Origin: a virus
Length of the DNA stretch: 64,000 nt
Strand: one strand, 5' to 3'
IMG/VR virus record: IMGVR_UViG_3300032278_000002
Location: 1 to 64,000 of that record
Position 1 is the stretch's first letter, and each line of letters opens with the position of its first letter. Of this stretch, positions 56,069-64,000 are shown piece after piece. Both the position numbers and the translations under genes were made by a program. Under the pieces are notes generated by a model that ran no database searches, was not told the DNA's origin, and worked only from the letters and a program-made list of their open reading frames with translations.

Positions 56069-59000
56069 TCCGATATATGTATTCTGTCTAGGTAATAAGC
56101 ATAAGGAGAGGGTGAGCTGGGGGCATCCGAATACGATCTCACGTATATGGTGTAGGTTCCCGAAACAGGCACAGTGATAAGGGGCCACTCGTCGTCCGCC
56201 ATGGTGACCGGAGTGCCGTCAATGGTCCCTACGTTCGAAGACCAACTCGCCCCCGAGGCCAAGGTAAAGGCCGAATCATCCGAAAGGGTTCCGGAAATGT
56301 CCGTGTTGGCATACACCGTAGCATCTCCCACGAACTGTATTTCGTAAGTCTTTGTCTGATCCAAGTAAACGTCTTGTTGAGCTATGATGGGATCGTAATC
56401 CGGAGGTATGGTGCCGGAGTTCCCCCACCCACCTGTTGCAAACTTACCATCAGCCATGTCAAGGTGGTCCAAGGAAACGGTGTTATCTACGGTCCATCCC
56501 GCGAACGCTCCACTGGTTTCCATGAATTCCCCGTTCGTCAACACGTTGCTGGTAAAGTCCATGACATGGAACGAGTTGGCTGAGTTTCCAATGCCGGGCT
56601 GAATAGGTTCCCCCGACAGCGGTGTTCTACCATTCCGCCGAGCGGCTATGGTGAACGAATGGTCCGTCACGTCCTTGATGGGGTACACACCCGTAACTAT
56701 TTCTGCTACGTTTTGCACCAAGATCCAAGCCCCTTCCCTATATTGAGGGAAATTGGACAAGTTCTCTATGGTAACGATGATTGCATCGCACTCCGAGAAC
56801 GCCAAGTAATCCAAATACACGCACGTGTGGTGTTGAGCGGTGAACTCCAGACAACCTAGAGTCGCCACGCTGGCGCCCCCTGTCCCGGTAACGGTGAAAG
56901 CATCCTCGGGGACTGCCGTAGTCCCATCACATTCAATTGGAGGAGGCGTCCCGGGGTCCGGTGGGTCGGGGGGATCCACGGGGGGATCTATTAACTCCTC
57001 TTCCGCACAGTCCACGCCGGGAGTACAATCGCCGTCGTTTAGCTCATAGCAGCAGGAGCCGTCCCACACCCAGCCGGGCGGGCATGGCTGGTCTACGCAG
57101 ACAGGGTCTTCGTCCTCATCTTCGCCGACAGGTGTTGGGATCGGCGGCTCGGGAGGACTCCCCACCGGGTCTCCCATGACAGTACAGGAAGCCGGGCATT
57201 CCCACAAATCGTTATCAGGCTGTCCCCCGGCAGTTATCAAGGAATTTTGATAAATTTCACCAATTCCTACGATTCGACTCAATTCTTCAATGGCAACTAC
57301 GCCGGCTTCCAAACTACCTGCGTCACAATTCAAGGTGAATATCCCGTGAGTGGCGCTTTCGCAGTCCCCATGATCCCACAAACCGCTGTCGCAATCCACT
57401 CGGGTGGGATGTTCATCCGTTTCGGCACCCGTTGGGGAAGCCATCGGCGGATCCCAATCGTCCAACCAACTCGCGCCGAAGGACCAAGGGTGGAATACTT
57501 CGGTATCTTGAAAATCCCATATATCCAAGGAGACCCACTCATCCCCATTCACCAAGAAGTTGGTGGGTCCATAGGTACGGTCGGCGTCGGAAGAGGCCCC
57601 TTTTTCAAAACCAAAGGACTGGATGGTACCTGATTTTTGGGACATCACCCACCCGTTGGCAGTTAGCGTTTCCGCCGCGTAATACACGGTTTGACCCGCT
57701 GCGGAGGCGCCGTTGTACGTTACATCCCAGACACCGTCGGATTTGATCCATTTCCAACCATCCATTCCCGGTACGTCCGAACCGGATTCCGTACTCTCCT
57801 CGCAAGCGTCCTCGGTGCAGGATCCCTTAAAAACAGCGTTCGACCCTCGCTCCGCTCCGGGGTGCGCAGTGGTGAAGTCGTTCCAGAAGGTCTTGAACTC
57901 GGCGAAGGTTATGGTCCCGGATTCATACTCCGCCCATTTTACAGCGGCCCAGCTTGGAAGGTACGGCAGGGTCGCTCCGTACAGGGGAACGTCGGTAGTG
58001 CTCCCGTTATTCAGCATCATTTCCATTAACCCAACCCAATCCGAGTACGGATTCAGCGATCCGGCGGCGAAATGGGTGTCGAAAGGGCCCACTAATTCAA
58101 CCGAGTATGAGAGTCCGTCGCTATCCGTGGGTATGAATACTTGCCCTTCCCCATTGGAACACCATGGCTCGAGATCGCCGTTGGCATCGCGCATCGAGCA
58201 CCCGAGGCCGGCGTAACTAAAACGTCGATGTCCCCAAGAAGCCACGCATTCGTTGTCGTTTTCAGGGTCCACCGCCCCGTCAACATCTTCCTTCAACCGG
58301 ACCGACCAATAACAACCTTCAATTGCCACCATGTTGTCGGCACCCTCTAAAATGAGCTCTTTTTTAGAGGATTCCGCGATAGTTGTGGCGCACACTCGGT
58401 AATCCACCAAAGTCCATTCCCCGGGGAGACCGGGAAGTCTTACGCAAGTACCGGGGTCGTACCGGCAACCGTCGTATTCCAAGGGGTGAAGGCATCTCCT
58501 TATGGTATTGCAGGGGAGCCCGAGCGACGCGGCTTGCGCCGTGGTTTGCACGCAAAGATCCACCAACTCGTCGATGGTATCCCACGTCTGCCCGTTCGCA
58601 GTGGGTTCGGGGATGATTACGCCCGCGGGTATCGCAGTTTCCACTACCCAGTAAGTAATGCGGCCGCAATCGTCGGGGTGCGAGACCTCGTCGGGATCTC
58701 CTGTAACGAAATACACGACTTGCCCCTCCGGCAGCCCCCCTGAGGGAACGGTATATCCATCGTTTAAAGGGACGGGCCAAACGTTTTCGCCGGGATATGG
58801 AATTATGGGCACATACGTAAGATCGTCGTCATCCGGATCGGGGTTGTCGCAGTCACAAACGTCGGTTTGAAGTACAAACTTCACATGCCCCGCACCCATC
58901 GGCCGGTGGCTGGCTCCGCCCCCACCCACACTTCCGCCAAACTGGGCGGGCGCGCGATAACAGCTTCCGCGGCGTCCTTCGGGCCAAGCATTTTCGATTC

Positions 59001-59826
59001 CCACTCGACCTGCGACCACGTTACCGTGGATATTATCCAAGACCGCGTCTTGGATGCCTCCCTCTCCGTGGTAAGGATCTCCGTTATATCTATCCGAATA
59101 GAGGAACCAGAAATCGTCGTAACTGGAGTGCCACATCCCATATGCGCAGTCTCCCGACGGCATGTCGTCGGTGTCCACATATTGGGAGTTCCACCCTATG
59201 CACTGAGATACATTACCACAGCGGGTAGCGTTAACTTGTTGATCGGAGGCTTCGCTTACCGCGGTTGCCCAAAAAGTCCCGTATTCGTTGTTGATGATCC
59301 GCACTTCGCAGTCGTCACCACACTCCCCTAACTTCAACACGTTGCTGTAATAAGTTCTCCAGTAATCAGACCCCGTTGATTTCCGATAAGGCGCCCCACT
59401 GTCTTCGTCGATGCCCCAGCCGGCCGGCGGCTTTCTAGGAAAGGTCAGCATTTCGGTGTCTTCTACCCACGGGCCCCACTCGTCGTCTACTTTACATCTC
59501 CTCTTTATTTTAAGGGGAAGGCAAAAATCCCGGGCTTCCGCATATGTGTGAAATTCATTGACGCCGTCTCCGTCATTGTCGTGGATATACTCACTCATCG
59601 AGATAGAGGAACCTGTGTCCGAAGAGGAGTCCTCGGAGCATCCGGCCCCTCCGGTGCAAGGAACATAGTCGCTCGTATCCTGCGCCAAGATAGTCGCGGA
59701 ATCCGGTCCCTCCCCGTCGCAACTCCCCGAGGGGTCGGTCATGAGGGGTTCCATCACAATCATGCCGAAATACCGGCGATGAATGACTATCTTCCCCCGG
59801 ATCTCACATATATTTGTATTTTTCAT
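56062..59826 (-). CDS. Large Cys-rich virion adhesin candidate
   Basis: 1,254 residues. Very rich in Cys, Asp, Gly and aromatic residues. Includes a calcium-loop-like DNDGDGVNEF (about residue 84), many Cys-containing beta modules, a Pro-rich linker (DPPVDPPDPPDPGTPPP, about 960) and a C-terminal beta domain of about 120 residues that resembles carbohydrate-binding modules (TITVPVSGTYTIYVRS-type end). No signal peptide is seen, so it is probably a virion surface protein acting outside the cell. Family unknown. Confidence 0.68.
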   Translation of the reverse strand: MKNTNICEIRGKIVIHRRYFGMIVMEPLMTDPSGSCDGEGPDSATILAQDTSDYVPCTGGAGCSEDSSSDTGSSISMSEYIHDNDGDGVNEFHTYAEARDFCLPLKIKRRCKVDDEWGPWVEDTEMLTFPRKPPAGWGIDEDSGAPYRKSTGSDYWRTYYSNVLKLGECGDDCEVRIINNEYGTFWATAVSEASDQQVNATRCGNVSQCIGWNSQYVDTDDMPSGDCAYGMWHSSYDDFWFLYSDRYNGDPYHGEGGIQDAVLDNIHGNVVAGRVGIENAWPEGRRGSCYRAPAQFGGSVGGGGASHRPMGAGHVKFVLQTDVCDCDNPDPDDDDLTYVPIIPYPGENVWPVPLNDGYTVPSGGLPEGQVVYFVTGDPDEVSHPDDCGRITYWVVETAIPAGVIIPEPTANGQTWDTIDELVDLCVQTTAQAASLGLPCNTIRRCLHPLEYDGCRYDPGTCVRLPGLPGEWTLVDYRVCATTIAESSKKELILEGADNMVAIEGCYWSVRLKEDVDGAVDPENDNECVASWGHRRFSYAGLGCSMRDANGDLEPWCSNGEGQVFIPTDSDGLSYSVELVGPFDTHFAAGSLNPYSDWVGLMEMMLNNGSTTDVPLYGATLPYLPSWAAVKWAEYESGTITFAEFKTFWNDFTTAHPGAERGSNAVFKGSCTEDACEESTESGSDVPGMDGWKWIKSDGVWDVTYNGASAAGQTVYYAAETLTANGWVMSQKSGTIQSFGFEKGASSDADRTYGPTNFLVNGDEWVSLDIWDFQDTEVFHPWSFGASWLDDWDPPMASPTGAETDEHPTRVDCDSGLWDHGDCESATHGIFTLNCDAGSLEAGVVAIEELSRIVGIGEIYQNSLITAGGQPDNDLWECPASCTVMGDPVGSPPEPPIPTPVGEDEDEDPVCVDQPCPPGWVWDGSCCYELNDGDCTPGVDCAEEELIDPPVDPPDPPDPGTPPPIECDGTTAVPEDAFTVTGTGGASVATLGCLEFTAQHHTCVYLDYLAFSECDAIIVTIENLSNFPQYREGAWILVQNVAEIVTGVYPIKDVTDHSFTIAARRNGRTPLSGEPIQPGIGNSANSFHVMDFTSNVLTNGEFMETSGAFAGWTVDNTVSLDHLDMADGKFATGGWGNSGTIPPDYDPIIAQQDVYLDQTKTYEIQFVGDATVYANTDISGTLSDDSAFTLASGASWSSNVGTIDGTPVTMADDEWPLITVPVSGTYTIYVRSYSDAPSSPSPYAYYLDRIHISEC

Positions 59827-60170
59827 TAGTCCACCTTCACGGTACCGGTAAGTTCTATCTCGGCTTCTGGGTTCTTAAGTTGTTGGCCGGGAGCTATATA
59901 CCCATTGTTGGAGACAAATCCTCCCTCTGACGCTAGGTTCGTTTCGGCAACGGTGTCCAATCCAGCGGAAGCGAGTAGCTGCAATAATTCTTTCCTCAAG
60001 TGGTTCTGGAAAAACGAATTCTTTGTAAAAGCTGTCACGAAATCCGCGTCGGTCCCTATGTAGTCTATCAAGCTGGAGAGGGTTACTCGCTGAGATTCCC
60101 CCTCTGCGTTAACGACGATTAGTGTGTCCCCGCTTTTGGCGAGGTCGAGTGGTAGCTCTGATAATTTCAT
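59826..60170 (-). CDS. Small virion-region protein
   Basis: 114 residues. KLSELPLDLAKSGDTLIVVN and a helical middle (FTKNSFFQNHLRKELLQLLA), then a beta C-terminus. The first 45 residues resemble the start of the 181-residue protein at 10.2 kb in layout (ETILIVQDG followed by SLLELINDL), suggesting a shared attachment module. ATGA-type overlap with the neighbours. Confidence 0.65.
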   Translation of the reverse strand: MKLSELPLDLAKSGDTLIVVNAEGESQRVTLSSLIDYIGTDADFVTAFTKNSFFQNHLRKELLQLLASAGLDTVAETNLASEGGFVSNNGYIAPGQQLKNPEAEIELTGTVKVD

Positions 60171-60415
60171 TTTCCTTTAGCCTTCCCTTTTTTGCCTTTT
60201 CTCCAGCCCCGGTTCTTCTTAACCGATACACATTTCAAATTTGATTTTTTATTATTGCGTGGATTACGATCTTTATGGTCAACTTCCTTACCCTTCGGAC
60301 ATTTTTTACTACGGTTCGCTTTTTTGCGAGCATCGTTTCTTCTCCGTTGCGCCGGCTTTGACTGGTAGTCGCGGTACTCCTTCTTATAATTGCGCTTTCT
60401 CTTTTTCTTAGGCAT
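60167..60415 (-). CDS. Basic HNH-like protein
   Basis: 82 residues, Lys/Arg-rich. The segment KEVDHKDRNPRNNKKSNLKC carries the Asp-His and Asn positions of a degenerate HNH or phage DNA-binding fold, followed by a basic tail. The first His of HNH is replaced by Asp, so nuclease activity is uncertain. Located among virion genes; could be a homing remnant. Confidence 0.6.
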   Translation of the reverse strand: MPKKKRKRNYKKEYRDYQSKPAQRRRNDARKKANRSKKCPKGKEVDHKDRNPRNNKKSNLKCVSVKKNRGWRKGKKGKAKGK

Positions 60416-60416
60416 C

Positions 60417-63400
60417 TTATCTTTCGTAGCTTGTTATTAACTTGTCGTATTTATCAAATAGCCTCATGGCGTCTTGAACGCTTTCCCGGCCACCACTGGG
60501 CATGATGGAGAACAGTCGCCGAAGTTCCTTATCGTTGGGCTTTGACCTAAACACGTTATTCAAAGGGTGTCTGGACCTCCATGATCGTCTCACCGCTTTA
60601 TCTTCCTCATCGTAAAATTCTTTGGATCTCCGCAAAGCCTCAACGTAGAACTCCCTGAAATCCTCTCGATTGTCTTCCATTGCAGCCCGTAACATCAACG
60701 ACGTATAATAAGATTGTTCGGTAGGCATACCTTGAATGGGGGCCCTAACTTCCAATCCCAGCTGTTCACCAGCTGCTTGAAGATATCTTTTTGCGTTTAA
60801 TTTTCGGGTGACGGCAAATTCCGTGGGGGATATGGGAGGTAAACCTAAGTCCGTGCCAAGCTTGTTGGCTATTTGAAGAAACTGTATAGCACCAGACATC
60901 CCCGGAGTTCCTCTAGTTACAGTTTGCCAGTCCACTCCTCCTTGCAACCACGTCCTTCTCACGGAGGTAACGAAGTTATCAAGCATCGAAGCTACGAAAA
61001 TCCTTTCCATCGCCACCCCGCGCCCAACGCCCATTTTAGGATCCGTCCAATTCAGGGCCATGTGCATCATGGACCCAATCAAACCAAGTTGTCCTGTCCT
61101 ATCCACGTCTTCGACTAAAGCTTGGAAATTTTTATATGCACCCAAACGCGTGGAATATTGACGGGCGTACGGGGCTTTCCCGCGAAGCTTTCGATCAAAT
61201 TCGTCTAGCATAAAGGCCCACACAAGGGTTACGGGAAGGGAAGCCAAGGCCAAGTTCAACGCAAAGTGGCCCCACATGGCCTTTTCTTGAGCATCTCGAG
61301 AAGTATCCACGACACGTTGAGTTTGAGAAAAAGACCATCCCGTTATAATGCCAGCCAAACGCCCCACCTCATTGCCTTTGGTCCACCCCGGGCGTGTGTT
61401 TATGTTGGAATCCAAAGTCATTTCTCCTTGGGACATCAATACCATTCCCCTTAACATGGTCGCGTCGAGGATACCTTCTCCCATTTCATTGCGGCGGACC
61501 ATGTCCCTAGCGACTTCGTCTATTGTTTTTCCTAAATATTCCAAACTTTTTATGGCTATGAACTTCATCCCTCGATCGTTCTTTCCAAATAATTTTTTAA
61601 GTAACTTAGGATTATCTATGACGGAAAACGACGGATTATTCATGACTGCTGGGTTGACTCGAAAGTATTCAGCCAAGGTTCTCGCACTTTCCACGTAAAC
61701 TTTCATAAGTCCCACTGCATTACCGAGAGTGGTGGCTTTTGACCATACTTTGAACCCGTTCCAAGGCATCATGAGGTTCCCTTTGCTGAGTCTTTTCCCC
61801 ACGGTTCTGAAAAATCTCTGCCAATTAATGCCGAACTTGTTTTTGTTTTGATATGCAAACCGGTAACCGACGTCCGCCATGGCGTATTCATCCCAATTCA
61901 AGTTTTCGAATTGGGTTTGGTAAATAAGGTCTTTCATGTACTGCTCTTCCTTGGACAGCGTGGCAATATCCATGGCAAACACTTTCCCCCAGTCGTTGAT
62001 TACGCTTTTCCCAGAGGTTTTGAAAGATTGGCTCAAAGCTTTTCGGGATTCTTTCGTCCATCCGCCCATGAAAAACGGCATTACTGTCTGGCCCTGACTT
62101 TGCACAAGCCAAGAGCGAGGCCCGGCTAACACTCCCTGTACTATTAACCCCAAACCTTCTATAAAGCCCGGGATGTCCGCCATCTCCCCCTGCCCCGAAT
62201 TATAAACCTTGTTAAGAACACTCCGTATGCCGTCATTCTTATCCACAAGTTGTCGAGCAAATTTCATATATGCGTAGTGCTCCGAGCTGTTTTCCCCGAA
62301 CTCAAGGTCAATTTTCCGCTGCCGGCGCTGGATTTCCGCTTGTAGTTTAGCGAATAGCCGGTTGCCTTCCTGCGCGTCGCGCCCGAAGGCTTTAGTTATT
62401 GCCAGTTTTTTCACTGACATCAAAGTGCCTACCTCGTCTCTCGGCACCAAGTCGTAATATTTTCTGGGAATGTAAGGGTTCGTGCGGGCGTCAATGATGA
62501 AATGTCCGGCCCCGGGGTTGAATATATTGGGGTCTTCCGTCATTTCAGCATTTATCTTCAACTTCCTCATGTCGAGGAACTGCTTTCGAATTTTCCCGTA
62601 AACTGTTTCCCTGCGTTCATTCAATGGGATTTCCTCGAAAGTGGAATCTTGTTCGGAAAGCAAAGCCACTAGATCCAAAAACATCATTAACTGGTCCCCG
62701 CCAACTTGTGCTTCCGGGGATAGCTTTCCATAATTTTCTCCTATCATGTTGTCCCACAAACCCCTCAAGGAGGATATGCCGGTGGGGTCCAAGGGCTCTC
62801 CGTGTTTGTTCAAAATCTTTTCCATCAAAAATTCTTCCACGGGAATTACCATATTCCCCTTATCGGGGTTGGAATCATCCGCTGGCACGGTCACGGTTCC
62901 ATGAAAATTAATTCGCCCGAAGGGTAAAAGGAACTCGAACTCGGTGAACAGGGGTTCAATTAAAAGATCTATGACGTCTTGAGTAAACTTTTGAGCTAAG
63001 TTTGGGTCTGTTAGGAGATACTCCACTCCCTCGAGCAAGGCAGTGGTAAAGGGCTCTGACTCAGTTTCTACTCCATCCACTTTGGTAAGTTGCTCGTAAT
63101 CATGGAATATATCCATTCTCTTGAGCCTGAGCGGTGTGGTATTCCACCCTTTCTCCACGGCACGCCCATGAAGCATTTTCTGTTGCCCCGTAATCGGATC
63201 AAAAGTACGACTTCCTTTTCTAGCTACGCCTAGCCCCAGTTCGTCCCGAATTGAATTATACCACTTGCCATTGGCACCGTCCACGTGCAGGAGGTTCAGT
63301 AAAGCCACTTTGAACACTTCTACGTTTGCCCCTTTTCTTTGTACGGGAACTCTCCAGAACTCTTCGGCTACTTCCAACCCGGCTTCGTCGGACTCTACGT

Positions 63401-64000
63401 GCGGAGAACGATTCAATTGTATGGCCAAGGGGCGGTATATGTCGTTATGGAATCCCACGTGGTCGTTACCATACCCGGCCGCATGGGCTGCGCGACGAAA
63501 AGCCTTGCTCATTTTGGACGCCCATACCTTGGCTTCAGTCGAATATTTTAACATTACGTCGGTATACACGCGTAAGCGGCGAGCAAGTTCCCATCCAAAC
63601 ACAGACCCCGTTCTTTTCAACCGGTCAATGGGGGCTTCGAAGGCTCGCCCAATACCTTCCCAGAAGCCGGCGCTGCGAACTTCAAATAGATTTTTACGCA
63701 GGTTGAGTGCGAACAACTTATCGAACATAGCTTGAACCTGTCGGTACAGGGCCGTGCTCTTCTGATCCATGTTCTCAGATAGCCAAGCTTTCAAATACGA
63801 CACGTGTTTGAGGAACCTCGTACGCGCGGCTTCTTCCCGAAGGTCCATGTCGGCAATGGCTAAATGGGCCAGCTTAAATGGTTCGCGTTTTTTCTGATGC
63901 CGATGCTCCATTCGTTTTTCAAGGATTTCTATCTTAGAAGGCAACGGCACCCACTTTTCCTCCCCATCTTCATTGGGGTTGCTTAATATCAACGGGAGGC
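60417..64000 (-). CDS. Very large internal virion / polyvalent protein (5' end missing)
   Basis: At least 1,194 residues; the frame stays open to the right edge, so the true start lies outside the window. Helical and basic throughout, with a hydrophobic segment near residue 930 (LNLALASLPVTLVWAFML). The C-terminal third resembles the large polyvalent-protein associated domains found in giant phage internal proteins. Probably ejected with DNA into the cell. Ends 2 bases before the HNH-like gene. Specific enzyme domains are not recognised in the visible part. Confidence 0.7.
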   Translation of the reverse strand, partial: LPLILSNPNEDGEEKWVPLPSKIEILEKRMEHRHQKKREPFKLAHLAIADMDLREEAARTRFLKHVSYLKAWLSENMDQKSTALYRQVQAMFDKLFALNLRKNLFEVRSAGFWEGIGRAFEAPIDRLKRTGSVFGWELARRLRVYTDVMLKYSTEAKVWASKMSKAFRRAAHAAGYGNDHVGFHNDIYRPLAIQLNRSPHVESDEAGLEVAEEFWRVPVQRKGANVEVFKVALLNLLHVDGANGKWYNSIRDELGLGVARKGSRTFDPITGQQKMLHGRAVEKGWNTTPLRLKRMDIFHDYEQLTKVDGVETESEPFTTALLEGVEYLLTDPNLAQKFTQDVIDLLIEPLFTEFEFLLPFGRINFHGTVTVPADDSNPDKGNMVIPVEEFLMEKILNKHGEPLDPTGISSLRGLWDNMIGENYGKLSPEAQVGGDQLMMFLDLVALLSEQDSTFEEIPLNERRETVYGKIRKQFLDMRKLKINAEMTEDPNIFNPGAGHFIIDARTNPYIPRKYYDLVPRDEVGTLMSVKKLAITKAFGRDAQEGNRLFAKLQAEIQRRQRKIDLEFGENSSEHYAYMKFARQLVDKNDGIRSVLNKVYNSGQGEMADIPGFIEGLGLIVQGVLAGPRSWLVQSQGQTVMPFFMGGWTKESRKALSQSFKTSGKSVINDWGKVFAMDIATLSKEEQYMKDLIYQTQFENLNWDEYAMADVGYRFAYQNKNKFGINWQRFFRTVGKRLSKGNLMMPWNGFKVWSKATTLGNAVGLMKVYVESARTLAEYFRVNPAVMNNPSFSVIDNPKLLKKLFGKNDRGMKFIAIKSLEYLGKTIDEVARDMVRRNEMGEGILDATMLRGMVLMSQGEMTLDSNINTRPGWTKGNEVGRLAGIITGWSFSQTQRVVDTSRDAQEKAMWGHFALNLALASLPVTLVWAFMLDEFDRKLRGKAPYARQYSTRLGAYKNFQALVEDVDRTGQLGLIGSMMHMALNWTDPKMGVGRGVAMERIFVASMLDNFVTSVRRTWLQGGVDWQTVTRGTPGMSGAIQFLQIANKLGTDLGLPPISPTEFAVTRKLNAKRYLQAAGEQLGLEVRAPIQGMPTEQSYYTSLMLRAAMEDNREDFREFYVEALRRSKEFYDEEDKAVRRSWRSRHPLNNVFRSKPNDKELRRLFSIMPSGGRESVQDAMRLFDKYDKLITSYER

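Overview
The window is a contiguous piece of a tailed double-stranded DNA phage (Caudoviricetes). It looks podovirus-like: there is a terminase pair, a 790-residue portal, scaffold, capsid, a head-tail adaptor, a nozzle-like protein and several fibres, but no sheath, tube or tape-measure gene. The host is not identifiable. A lipobox-plus-membrane-segment lysis protein (spanin-like) points to a Gram-negative host. A tyrosine recombinase, and a family-A DNA polymerase with Leu at the position equivalent to E. coli residue 762, suggest a temperate or formerly temperate phage. Both window ends cut through minus-strand genes, so the genome is larger than 64 kb or the sequence is a circular map cut open.

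Layout. (1) 1-29,854, minus strand, read right to left from a divergent region near 29.95 kb: PD-(D/E)XK exonuclease, SSB-like protein, PolA, primase, SF3-type helicase, SNF2-type helicase, small genes, TerS, TerL, portal, scaffold, major capsid candidate, decoration candidate, adaptor, three fibre genes, nozzle-like protein, collar-domain fibre, and Pro-rich and Gly/Ala-rich proteins. (2) 30,044-31,343, plus strand: RHH regulator, RuvC-like resolvase, DUF1599-like protein and one small gene. (3) 31,285-32,066, a small minus-strand island containing a dense array of the octamer ATGACATG in both orientations. (4) 32,281-50,371, plus strand: an accessory and early region built from short cassettes separated by strong hairpin terminators. 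Three terminators are each followed by the same 12-mer TGTGGACATCAA. The region then runs into a long operon: an unknown 1,063-residue protein, MoxR-type AAA+ ATPase, HELAH metallopeptidase/VWA protein, an unknown coiled-coil-like protein, a DUF3150-like protein, HTH-membrane protein, an unknown protein, minimal ligase-like nucleotidyltransferase, second SNF2 helicase, integrase, a CCHC zinc-knuckle protein and a zinc-ribbon-like protein. It ends at a UUCG-loop terminator at 50.4 kb. (5) 50,385-64,000, minus strand, read right to left from the right edge: a very large internal-virion-type protein, HNH-like protein, a 1,254-residue Cys-rich protein, lysis cassette, small endonuclease-like protein, and a five-gene glycan cassette (GT8-like, Stealth-like, DUF5672-like, sulfotransferase, GT92-like).

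How it fits together. Adjacent genes usually overlap by ATGA or TAATG, so the two long blocks are translationally coupled operons. If the map is circular, regions 1 and 5 form one continuous late operon: replication, packaging, head, tail, internal proteins, adhesin, lysis, surface modification. It diverges from the early region at 30.0 kb and converges with it at 50.4 kb. The most unusual parts are the AAA+/VWA/DUF3150-like operon with its large unknown partner, the ATGACATG array, the repeated terminator-promoter cassettes, and the AT-rich glycosyl/sulfotransferase insert. No tRNA, CRISPR array, insertion sequence, RNA polymerase or recognisable endolysin was found in the window.
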